From an uncultured Oxalobacteraceae bacterium (lineage in GTDB: Bacteria; Pseudomonadota; Gammaproteobacteria; Burkholderiales; Burkholderiaceae): 6,617 bases of DNA. The translations under genes and the position numbers were made by a program. The stretch lies in the NCBI GenBank assembly GCA_946479255.1, contig CAMLFK010000269.1:1-6617 (forward strand), read 5' to 3'. Under the pieces are notes generated by a model that saw nothing but the letters and a program-made list of their open reading frames with translations, was not told the DNA's origin and made no database searches. This document shows, one piece after another, positions 1-4,976 of the stretch (the stretch's first letter is position 1; each line of letters opens with the position of its first letter).

Positions 1-8
1 TTAGCCAT
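1..8 (-). CDS. Possible start of a leftward gene cut by the window edge
   Basis: On the minus strand the last bases read GGAAGCAATCATGGCTAA. This is an ATG (8-6) with a purine-rich GGAAG five bases upstream, followed by an Ala codon (GCT) and then the edge. Nothing of the product can be read. The spacing fits a ribosome binding site, and the neighbouring leftward gene ends 175 bases upstream, so a further leftward gene is plausible. It could equally be a chance ATG. The call rests only on the start context. Confidence 0.25.
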
Positions 9-43
9 GATTGCTTCCAAATAATGATGGTTACGTGATACAC

Positions 44-63
44 CAGCCTATGACTACCGGCTG
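44..63. repeat. Small inverted repeat CAGCC/GGCTG
   Basis: CAGCC (44-48) and GGCTG (59-63) are perfect complements around a 10-base loop, 36 bases upstream of the possible leftward start at 8. If transcribed leftward it would lie in the 5' leader of that gene. Five base pairs is short and may be chance. There is no T-tract. Confidence 0.2.
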
Positions 64-122
64 AGAGATTTTCATCCTAGTCATGTAGAGGCGACCGGGA
101 CACCAAGGATTCGCCATGCGCG

Positions 123-164
123 TGTAGGACAACACCCCATCAAGCTGTCGGTGACGTCCTTACA
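123..164. repeat. Imperfect hairpin in the gap after the Sel1-repeat gene
   Basis: The arms TGTA-GGAC-(aa)-CACC (123-136) and GGTG-(ac)-GTCC-(t)-TACA (150-164) pair over 12 base pairs, with a 2x2 internal loop, one bulged T at 160 and a 13-base loop. It lies 19 bases beyond the Sel1-gene stop codon. No run of T follows on either strand, so it does not look like a standard Rho-independent terminator. It could be an RNA structure protecting the transcript end, a leader element of the next leftward gene, or a protein-binding palindrome. Confidence 0.4.
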
Positions 165-182
165 TCACGAGGCACTAATCGT

Positions 183-839
183 TCAAGAACCGCCGCCACC
201 CGTATGGGAAACGGTCGGCAACGGCGTGCCCGGTTTCCAGTTGCGCGACAGGGCTTGTGCCTCGTCGACCTGCTCCTGGGTCATCTGCCTGGCGAGCGAT
301 GCGCGCTGCTCGATGGCGTTGCGGTGGCCGTTGGCGGCGGCCAGGTTCCACAGCATGTAGGCGATCACCATGTCCTGCGGCATGCCGGCCACGTGATAGC
401 GGTACATCAGCCCGAGCGCATGCTGGGCCTCGGCATGGCCCTGCTCGGCCGCCTTGCGGAACCAGCCGACCGCCTGACGGTGGTCCTGCGGCACCGCATT
501 GCCGGTGTAGTACATCGCCCCCACCACATACTGGGCGTCGGCCTTGCCCTGGTCGGCCGCCTTGCGGTGCCAGTGCATGGCCTGGCGGTAATCGCGCGCC
601 ACGCCACGTCCCATGTAGTACATCAGCCCCAGCAGGTGCTGGGCGTCGGCATGGCCGGATTTGGCCAGCGGAGTGACTTTCTTGAGCGCGAGCGCGTAGT
701 TGCCGCTGTTGTAGGCGTTGGCGCTTTCGGCAAAGCCGCTGGCGGCCTGCCCGGGCATGGACAGCGCCAGCCCGGCCGCGATCAGCCAGCCGTGCATGGA
801 ACGCCTGCCGGGTGAAGCCAGGGGATAGTCCGCGCTCAT
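183..839 (-). CDS. Exported Sel1-repeat (TPR-like) protein
   Basis: This 218-residue protein is built from Sel1-like repeats, a helical-pair scaffold that usually mediates protein-protein contacts. The repeats lie at about residues 63-98, 99-134 and 135-171, each with the ADAQ..LG.MY..G....D...A..W..KAA.QG pattern. A degenerate half-repeat (about 44-62) precedes them and a closing helix (about 172-199) follows. Residues 11-34 (GRRSMHGWLIAAGLALSMPG, then QAAS) look like a signal peptide, so a periplasmic location is likely. The ATG at 839 overlaps the stop of the upstream DUF2807-like gene as ATGA and has an AAGGTGA ribosome site inside that gene. The internal Met at residue 15 has a poorer site but would give a more usual, shorter signal peptide. 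The tail ends in GGGGS. The partner is unknown; its coupling to the exported beta-repeat protein suggests they work together. Confidence 0.88.
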   Translation of the reverse strand: MSADYPLASPGRRSMHGWLIAAGLALSMPGQAASGFAESANAYNSGNYALALKKVTPLAKSGHADAQHLLGLMYYMGRGVARDYRQAMHWHRKAADQGKADAQYVVGAMYYTGNAVPQDHRQAVGWFRKAAEQGHAEAQHALGLMYRYHVAGMPQDMVIAYMLWNLAAANGHRNAIEQRASLARQMTQEQVDEAQALSRNWKPGTPLPTVSHTGGGGS

Positions 840-1618
840 TTCCAGGTCACCTTGCCCAGGCCATTCACGCTGGCCTGGCGCGTCGCCGGTTTGCCATGAA
901 CCGTCACCGATCCCAGTCCGTTCAGGGACAGCGTGGCGGTGTGGCGGGCGTACACGGCGGCATTGCCCAGTCCGCCCATGTCGAGCTTGACCACGTCCAC
1001 CTGGAACTGCTGGGCGTCCAGCCCCCCGAGCCCGCCCAGGTTGGCCTTGAGCCAGCGCGCATTGCCGGCCAGGGTCACATAGCCGGCGCCGCGCAGGTTC
1101 AGGTCGATGCCCTCGCTCATGCCGCCCTGGATGTTCATGCTGCCCAGCCCGCCCAAGGTGGCGCTGAGGACGCGGTAGTTGGCCACCACCCGCATCGAGC
1201 CTGCCCCTTCCAGCGAGAGCACCAGCTGGTCTCCGGAAAAGCCGGCAATGTCGGTCCAGCCCAGGCTGTTGGAGACCACTTCGCGCAGCTGCGGCAGGGT
1301 CAGTTCGGCGTGCACGCCGCGGTCGCGGTTGGACAGGCGGATTTCCTTCGCTTCGGTATCGATGACCAGGGTATCGCCACGCTGTTCGGTCACGGTCTTG
1401 CTGAGCCAGCGGCGTTCGCCGCTGATCACCAGCTCGGGCTTGGGCCCCTGGCGCAGCTTCAGTTCGATGATGCCGTCCAGGCGCACGCGGGTGATGCGCG
1501 CATCGACAGTGCGCACTTCAGAGGCTGAGTCATCGGCAGCACAGGCCCGGCTGGCGGCCAGGGCGCACAGGGCCGCGGCCAGGCTCACGCTGATGATTGC
1601 GCTGAAGTGACGTTGCAT
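836..1618 (-). CDS. Exported DUF2807-like (GIN-domain type) beta-repeat protein
   Basis: This 260-residue protein has a signal peptide (about residues 1-27, cleavage likely after ACA). Its body resembles the DUF2807 'putative auto-transporter adhesin head GIN domain' family. The N-terminal part (about 36-90) reads as a beta-rich strand set with V.LDGIIELKL.QG and LVISGE. From residue 136 the chain carries a G-[LA]-G signature seven times (136, 155, 175, 194, 214, 232, 251), about every 19 residues, as expected for rungs of a beta-helix. The start at 1618 has GGAG five bases upstream. It is the first gene of a leftward pair and its TGA overlaps the ATG of the Sel1-repeat gene. DUF2807 proteins are exported and of unknown biochemical function; adhesion is only the family's suggested role. 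No transmembrane anchor or lipobox is seen. Confidence 0.85.
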   Translation of the reverse strand: MQRHFSAIISVSLAAALCALAASRACAADDSASEVRTVDARITRVRLDGIIELKLRQGPKPELVISGERRWLSKTVTEQRGDTLVIDTEAKEIRLSNRDRGVHAELTLPQLREVVSNSLGWTDIAGFSGDQLVLSLEGAGSMRVVANYRVLSATLGGLGSMNIQGGMSEGIDLNLRGAGYVTLAGNARWLKANLGGLGGLDAQQFQVDVVKLDMGGLGNAAVYARHTATLSLNGLGSVTVHGKPATRQASVNGLGKVTWK

Positions 1619-1659
1619 GGGGTCTCCGATCGGCCGTTGTTCTTGTTGGATGAAGAATA

Positions 1660-1665
1660 ACTATA
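1660..1665 (-). promoter_or_regulatory. Candidate -10 box for the DUF2807-Sel1 operon
   Basis: Read leftward, TATAGT (1665-1660) matches the sigma-70 -10 consensus at five of six positions and lies in a locally AT-rich patch of an otherwise GC-rich gap. It would give a leader of about 35 bases before the ATG at 1618. The -35 region (TGGCCG at 17-base spacing) is poor, so this is a weak call. Confidence 0.3.
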
Positions 1666-1760
1666 TCGCCGCCGCCGACCTCCGGCCAGATTTGTGCGAT
1701 GAACTGCATATTGGGAGGATCAGGCGCGAAAAAAGACGGTGTTTTAGCATGCGCCGTACG

Positions 1761-1766
1761 TATACT
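1761..1766 (+). promoter_or_regulatory. Candidate -10 box for the GMC oxidoreductase gene
   Basis: TATACT matches the sigma-70 -10 consensus at five of six positions. Transcription starting seven bases downstream would begin at about 1773-1774, which is the ATG chosen for the oxidoreductase, so the mRNA would be leaderless or nearly so. No convincing -35 hexamer is present 15-18 bases upstream. Confidence 0.3.
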
Positions 1767-1773
1767 GCGTCAC

Positions 1774-3072
1774 ATGATTGATTCATCCCCTTCACTCCCC
1801 GACTCCTATGACGCCATCGTGGCCGGCAGCGGCCCGGGCGGCGCGGCGGTGGCGCGCGCGCTGGCCATGGGCGGCATGCGCGTGCTGATCCTCGAACAAG
1901 GCAGCGCCGCGCCGCTGGCCGGCAAGCTGGTGCAGATGGCCGGCATGGCGGCCGTGCCGGGCAAAGGCGCGTTTGTCCATGGCGACGGCTCGCTGCTGGT
2001 ACAGGGCATCACCGCGGGCGGCAGTTCGGCGCTCAATTTCGCCACCGCGGCCGATCCGCCGCTGGCCATGTTCGCCGCCCACGGCATCGACCTGACGCCG
2101 GCCCTGGCGCAGTTGCGCGCCGAGCTGCCGATCGCCCCGCTGCCCGACAATCTGGTCGGGCCAATGGCCGCGCGCATCATGGAGGCGGCACGCGCGCGCC
2201 GCCTGCCCTGGCATAAACTCGACAAGATGATCCGCCCCACCATCTGCCGCAGCGGCTGCTGGCGCTGCGCCTATGGCTGCCCGTTCGGCGCCAAGTGGAG
2301 CGCGCGCGATTTCCTGGATGAGGCGGTGCGGCACGGCGCCACCCTGCACGACCAGGCCAAAGTGCTGCGCGTGCTGGTGGAAAACCAGCATGCCGCTGGC
2401 GTCCTGTACCTCCATGCGGGACAGCGGCGCGAAGCCCGTGCGCCGCTGGTGATCGCCGCCGGCGGCGGCATCGGCAGCCCGCGCCTGCTGCACAGTTCAG
2501 GACTGGCGCCGCGCAAGCACAGTTTTTTCAGCGATCCGGTGGTGGCGGTGATCGGCAGCGTGGACGATGTCGACGGCGGCGCCGAAGTGCCGATGGCGGC
2601 CGGCCTGCGCCTGGACAGCGAAGGCGTGACCCTGGCCGACATGACCCTGCCCGGCCCGATGTACCAGGCCTTTGCGCTGCAGGCCGGGCGCATCGACCGC
2701 CTTGGCGCGCACCGGCGCAGCTTGACCATCATGGTGAAGATCCGCGACGAGATCGGCGGCAGCATCGGGCCGCACTGGGTTAACAAGCGCTTGCGGGCGG
2801 GCGACCGCGCCAGGCTGGCGCACGGCATCGGTATCGCGCGCGCGATCCTGGAGACGGCCGGCGCCGCCAAGGTGTTCGAGACCCATCACTTCGCTGCCCA
2901 CCCGGGCGGCAGCGTGCGCATCGGCGCGGGCGTCGACAGCGAGCTGCGCACGGCTACCGCCGGCCTGTACGTGTGCGACGCCTCGGTGATTCCCCAGGCC
3001 TGGGGACTGCCGCCTACCCTCACCTTGCTGTGCCTGGGCACGCGCCTGGGCGCGACGCTGCTCGGCAGCTAG
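1774..3072 (+). CDS. GMC-family FAD-dependent oxidoreductase with a four-cysteine motif
   Basis: This 432-residue flavoprotein probably oxidises an alcohol or sugar-like substrate. An FAD-binding GSGPGG (18-23) and the ribose-binding Glu41 form the N-terminal Rossmann fold. GGSSALNFA (82-90) and GIGSPRLLHSSG (232-243) fit the two GMC signatures. The C-terminus has HPGGSVRIG (His376, candidate catalytic base) and GLYVCDASVIPQAWGLPPTL. Cys158, 162, 165 and 169 form CX3CX2CX3C followed by PFGAKW. This resembles the CP.GAKY region of GMC dehydrogenases such as FAD-glucose dehydrogenase, where cysteines bind an iron-sulfur cluster, so a cluster is plausible here. The usual second active-site His/Asn is replaced by Pro (413-414). 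There is no signal peptide and no neighbouring cytochrome or small subunit, so the electron acceptor is unknown. The ATG at 1774 was chosen because homology begins just after it; the in-frame ATG at 1699 adds 25 unlike residues, and neither has a good ribosome site. Confidence 0.87.
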   Translation: MIDSSPSLPDSYDAIVAGSGPGGAAVARALAMGGMRVLILEQGSAAPLAGKLVQMAGMAAVPGKGAFVHGDGSLLVQGITAGGSSALNFATAADPPLAMFAAHGIDLTPALAQLRAELPIAPLPDNLVGPMAARIMEAARARRLPWHKLDKMIRPTICRSGCWRCAYGCPFGAKWSARDFLDEAVRHGATLHDQAKVLRVLVENQHAAGVLYLHAGQRREARAPLVIAAGGGIGSPRLLHSSGLAPRKHSFFSDPVVAVIGSVDDVDGGAEVPMAAGLRLDSEGVTLADMTLPGPMYQAFALQAGRIDRLGAHRRSLTIMVKIRDEIGGSIGPHWVNKRLRAGDRARLAHGIGIARAILETAGAAKVFETHHFAAHPGGSVRIGAGVDSELRTATAGLYVCDASVIPQAWGLPPTLTLLCLGTRLGATLLGS

Positions 3073-3755
3073 CTGCTGGCCAGCGAACCGGCCAGCGCGC
3101 CCTGCACCAGCTCGTCGATCTCGCCGGTGATGTTAGTCATCACACTGGCCACGACGGCGAATTCCTTGCCCGCGTCACCGGCCCGGGCCGCCACGATCTG
3201 CGCGTTGAAGGCCACCATGCGGGCTTGCTTGGCGATGGTCTTGATGTCGCCCATCATCTCCTGCACCTGCTTGCGCTGCAGCTGGGCGTGGCGCTTGGAC
3301 TGTTCTTCGTACACCAGGGTCAGCCCGTTGAGCACGGAGAGCAGCGGGGTGGCGCTGCGCACCAGCTCATCGAGCAGCAGGGGCGCGCCGCGTGCATCGC
3401 TGGTGACGGCGTCGAGCGTGGTCTCGGCCAGCAGGATAAAGTCGCGGATGGTCTTGTCGCCCTGCAGGGTGCCGAAGTAGGCATCGTGCAGCTGGCCGCA
3501 GAACACGCCGGGCAGCCCACGCTTGCCTTCGACCAGGGTCAGGTGCGCGTCGCGGAAGGCGTCGAGCGTATCGCGCGCCGTGCCGGCCGCGCCTTCGTGG
3601 CCGAGCGAGGCCAGCACCGCATACAGGACCACCCGCTGCGAGGTAAAGCGGCGCCTTCCCGACAGGTTAATCAGCGCGCCGAACACGTCGCCCGACAGGC
3701 GCGGCTCGGGTTGGGTTGCCCGGGTGTTGGTACCTAAGTCCACTTGCTCAAACAT
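3069..3755 (-). CDS. Soluble chemoreceptor-like protein: PilJ/NarX-type N-terminal segment plus partial MCP tip
   Basis: Residues 27-75 (INLSGRRRFTSQR, then a helix with DTLDAFRDAHLTLVEG) resemble the type IV pili methyl-accepting transducer N-terminal domain (PilJ N, related to the NarX nitrate-sensor P-box). Residues 165-219 resemble the MCP signalling tip: IAKQARMVAFNAQIVAARAG, then D-x-G-K-E-F-A-V-V-A. The tip keeps Asn184 and Arg191, but an expected Glu is Val188 and another is Asp194. The protein stops about 30 residues past the turn, so the return arm and methylation helices are missing. It has no membrane segment or signal peptide, so it is probably cytoplasmic. The start at 3755 has GGAGG five bases upstream and lies downstream of the sigma-54 promoter; an in-frame GTG at 3809 lies upstream of the predicted transcript start. 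ATG 3758 is an alternative, but too close to GGAGG. A link to CheA/CheW or pilus signalling is inference. Confidence 0.82.
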   Translation of the reverse strand: MFEQVDLGTNTRATQPEPRLSGDVFGALINLSGRRRFTSQRVVLYAVLASLGHEGAAGTARDTLDAFRDAHLTLVEGKRGLPGVFCGQLHDAYFGTLQGDKTIRDFILLAETTLDAVTSDARGAPLLLDELVRSATPLLSVLNGLTLVYEEQSKRHAQLQRKQVQEMMGDIKTIAKQARMVAFNAQIVAARAGDAGKEFAVVASVMTNITGEIDELVQGALAGSLASS

Positions 3756-3760
3756 CATTG

Positions 3761-3765
3761 CCTCC
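3761..3765 (-). promoter_or_regulatory. Strong ribosome binding site deciding the start of the chemoreceptor-like gene
   Basis: The minus strand reads GGAGGCAATGATG. GGAGG is two bases from the first ATG (3758) and five from the second (3755), so translation from 3755 fits best. No comparable site precedes the GTG at 3809. Confidence 0.75.
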
Positions 3766-3809
3766 ATGTGAAACGCACCGCCGTCGCTGGCGGCTAACGC
3801 TTCTGACAC

Positions 3810-3825
3810 TGCAGGTTTCGTGCCA
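3810..3825 (-). promoter_or_regulatory. Sigma-54 (RpoN) -24/-12 promoter
   Basis: The minus strand reads TGGCACGAAACCTGCA. Against the sigma-54 consensus TGGCACG-N4-TTGCW this differs at one position (CTGCA for TTGCA). The invariant GG and GC are present with exactly ten bases between them. Transcription would begin near 3799, giving a leader of about 44 bases to the ATG at 3755. Sigma-54 promoters need an enhancer-binding activator, so the gene is probably conditionally expressed. No activator site could be identified upstream. Confidence 0.75.
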
Positions 3826-4011
3826 CTGCCACAGGCCCGCTTTTTCCGCAGTATTCACCATGCTGGCGCATACGGTCGAGGCAACTTGCACCAAGGCGAT
3901 CCGAGCCTCTCCACGAGGAAGCGCCACACCTTCCCAAATTTCGACAGTGATTTACCGGCCCCGCCAAGCTTAGAAATCACTTAACAATTCGACCAGTCAT
4001 TTTCTCGCCTT

Positions 4012-4033
4012 TTTGTAGGCTCATTCCTACAAA
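4012..4033. repeat. Perfect inverted repeat TTTGTAGG-N6-CCTACAAA
   Basis: Eight-base arms (4012-4019 and 4026-4033) are separated by CTCATT. It stands about 240 bases upstream of the PEP-CTERM start in AT-rich DNA. No T-tract follows on the plus strand. On the minus strand the run after the stem is AAAAAGG, so it is not a terminator in that direction either. A regulator binding site is the simplest reading. Confidence 0.5.
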
Positions 4034-4111
4034 CTATTGATCGATAGATGTATTAGCTACCATTTTTGGTGCGATGCACACTATGACGAGCCCGCGTAAT
4101 AGTCGTTGACT

Positions 4112-4131
4112 ATTGGAAAACTAATTCCAAT
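4112..4131. repeat. Perfect inverted repeat ATTGGAA-N6-TTCCAAT
   Basis: Seven-base arms (4112-4118 and 4125-4131) are separated by AACTAA. A -35-like TTGACT (4106-4111) abuts the left arm, so a protein bound here could block or help RNA polymerase. It has the same six-base spacer as the repeat at 4012-4033 but a different sequence. Confidence 0.5.
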
Positions 4132-4207
4132 TTGAAACTTGCAACGAATTGTAAAGACCATGTGTCATCGCTGAGATTGCTCAATACACGATGTTAGATT
4201 GGCCACT

Positions 4208-4221
4208 CGCGTTCCAACGCG
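4208..4221. repeat. Perfect inverted repeat CGCGTT-CC-AACGCG
   Basis: Six-base arms with a two-base centre, 53 bases upstream of the PEP-CTERM start codon. It is a GC-rich palindrome inside AT-rich DNA and probably in the promoter or leader of that gene. It may be an operator; the sequence does not show which protein would bind. Confidence 0.4.
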
Positions 4222-4274
4222 TTTTCATGCCACAACCCAGCCTCTGTTGAGGGCAAACTTTTATAGGTGCAAAT

Positions 4275-4811
4275 ATGAAAAAATCTCAGGCAATCCTGTC
4301 CGCGCTGTTACTGGCCTCGGCCGCTTTCAGTGCCCACGCTGCTGACATCAGCAACCCCATCGAGACCGTGACCTTTGACGAAGACAATGCCTCGTTCTTC
4401 GGCGCCAAGTTCGGCTCGCAAAACTCCGGCAACAGCTTTTCCGACAAGTACAGCTTCACCACTTCCGTCGCCGGCACCCTGACCGGTGACGTCTGGGCAA
4501 TCGGCGGCGGCGACACCGGCGGCCTGTCGATCAACGACTTCTCGCTGTTTGATGCCAACGGCTCGCTGCTGAGCGGCACCCAGCTGTCGTCGGGCAACAT
4601 CGACAACTGGAACTTCTCGTACGCTAACCTGGCTGCCGGCACCTACTACGTGCAAGTAGCAGGTAACGTACTGGGCAATGGCGCGAGCAAGTACGCCGCC
4701 AACCTGGCACTGGCACCAGTTCCAGAACCAGAAACCTATGCAATGATGCTGGGCGGCCTGGGCCTGCTGGCCTTCACCGCACGCCGTCGCAAGCAAAAAG
4801 AGCAGGCATAA
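4275..4811 (+). CDS. PEP-CTERM sorting-domain exported protein
   Basis: This 178-residue secreted protein has a signal peptide (residues 1-23, cleavage probably after AHA) and a C-terminal PEP-CTERM signal. That signal consists of VPEPETYA at 149-156, a hydrophobic stretch to about 169, and a basic RRRK cluster at 170-173. Such tails are recognised in the inner membrane by an exosortase, which cleaves near the PEP motif; these proteins are usually linked to exopolysaccharide, biofilm or floc formation. The mature body (24-148) is rich in Asn, Ser, Gly and Asp, lacks cysteine, and contains FSDKYSFT and LAAGTYYVQVAG. This resembles the FxDxA-type family of short PEP-CTERM proteins, though that assignment is tentative. 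The start has AGGTG five bases upstream. It is monocistronic, ending in a strong terminator, and no exosortase or EPS genes lie nearby. Its exact role is unknown. Confidence 0.9.
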   Translation: MKKSQAILSALLLASAAFSAHAADISNPIETVTFDEDNASFFGAKFGSQNSGNSFSDKYSFTTSVAGTLTGDVWAIGGGDTGGLSINDFSLFDANGSLLSGTQLSSGNIDNWNFSYANLAAGTYYVQVAGNVLGNGASKYAANLALAPVPEPETYAMMLGGLGLLAFTARRRKQKEQA

Positions 4812-4832
4812 GCCTCCTCCTAGCTGATCTGG

Positions 4833-4864
4833 CCGCCGGGACTGCGCGTCCCGGCGGTTTTTTT
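4833..4864 (+). terminator. Rho-independent terminator of the PEP-CTERM gene
   Basis: CCGCCGGGAC (4833-4842) and GTCCCGGCGG (4848-4857) form a perfect 10-base-pair GC-rich stem with a TGCGC loop. Seven T residues follow directly (4858-4864). It begins 21 bases after the stop codon and separates the PEP-CTERM gene from the M16 operon. Confidence 0.95.
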
Positions 4865-4906
4865 CGTCCACCACCTTTTCGTCCTACACCTGTGCGCGCT
4901 GCCTGT

Positions 4907-4934
4907 TTGCTTAAAAACCAACATGCGCTAAGAT
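4907..4934 (+). promoter_or_regulatory. Candidate sigma-70 promoter of the M16 peptidase operon
   Basis: TTGCTT (4907-4912) and TAAGAT (4929-4934) are 16 bases apart in the 112-base gap after the terminator. They match the consensus at 3/6 and 4/6 positions. Transcription from about 4941 would give a 36-base leader. A promoter must lie here or nearby, because the strong terminator blocks read-through. Confidence 0.4.
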
Positions 4935-4976
4935 ACAACGCGATTGATTTCGCTCCATTTATCTTCCGAGGTGTAC

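Larger units (their letters stand above)
3756..4274. other. 519-base non-coding region between divergent genes
   Basis: This gap holds the upstream regions of the leftward chemoreceptor-like gene and the rightward PEP-CTERM gene. The left part (to about 3960) is GC-rich like the coding DNA and contains the sigma-54 promoter. The right part (about 3960-4274) is clearly AT-rich and has three inverted repeats (4012-4033, 4112-4131, 4208-4221). No credible gene was found: open frames here have no ribosome site and no recognisable protein character. No confident promoter for the PEP-CTERM gene was found; TTGACT at 4106-4111 is a good -35 but no good -10 follows. Confidence 0.7.

Noticed and set aside
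123..164. Intrinsic terminator for the DUF2807-Sel1 operon
   Set aside because: There is no T-tract after the stem in either direction, and the stem is interrupted.
204..815. Long rightward open frame opposite the Sel1-repeat gene
   Set aside because: It is a by-product of high GC content; the leftward frame has a recognisable repeat family and signal peptide.
1699..1773. N-terminal extension of the GMC oxidoreductase from the ATG at 1699
   Set aside because: The added 25 residues do not resemble a signal peptide or GMC sequence, have no ribosome site, and would overlap the likely promoter.
3756..3809. N-terminal extension of the chemoreceptor-like protein from a GTG at 3809
   Set aside because: It lacks a ribosome site and lies upstream of the transcript start predicted from the sigma-54 promoter, while GGAGG fits the ATG at 3755.
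3716..3973. Small rightward open frame across the sigma-54 promoter region
   Set aside because: No ribosome site and no domain or signal-peptide character, and it overlaps the start and promoter of the leftward gene.
4262..4267. TATAGG as a -10 box
   Set aside because: It ends eight bases before the ATG at 4275 and overlaps the ribosome site AGGTG, and no -35 element fits.
4012..4274. Sigma-54 promoter for the PEP-CTERM gene
   Set aside because: Each GG on the plus strand here was checked for GC after ten bases, and none fits.
4308..4874. Leftward open frame opposite the PEP-CTERM gene
   Set aside because: It would run through the terminator hairpin and overlaps a clear PEP-CTERM gene; its composition has no protein-family signal.
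4944..4976. TTG start for the first M16 peptidase
   Set aside because: A TTG without a ribosome site; the ATG at 4977 has GAGG at good spacing and begins a normal signal peptide.
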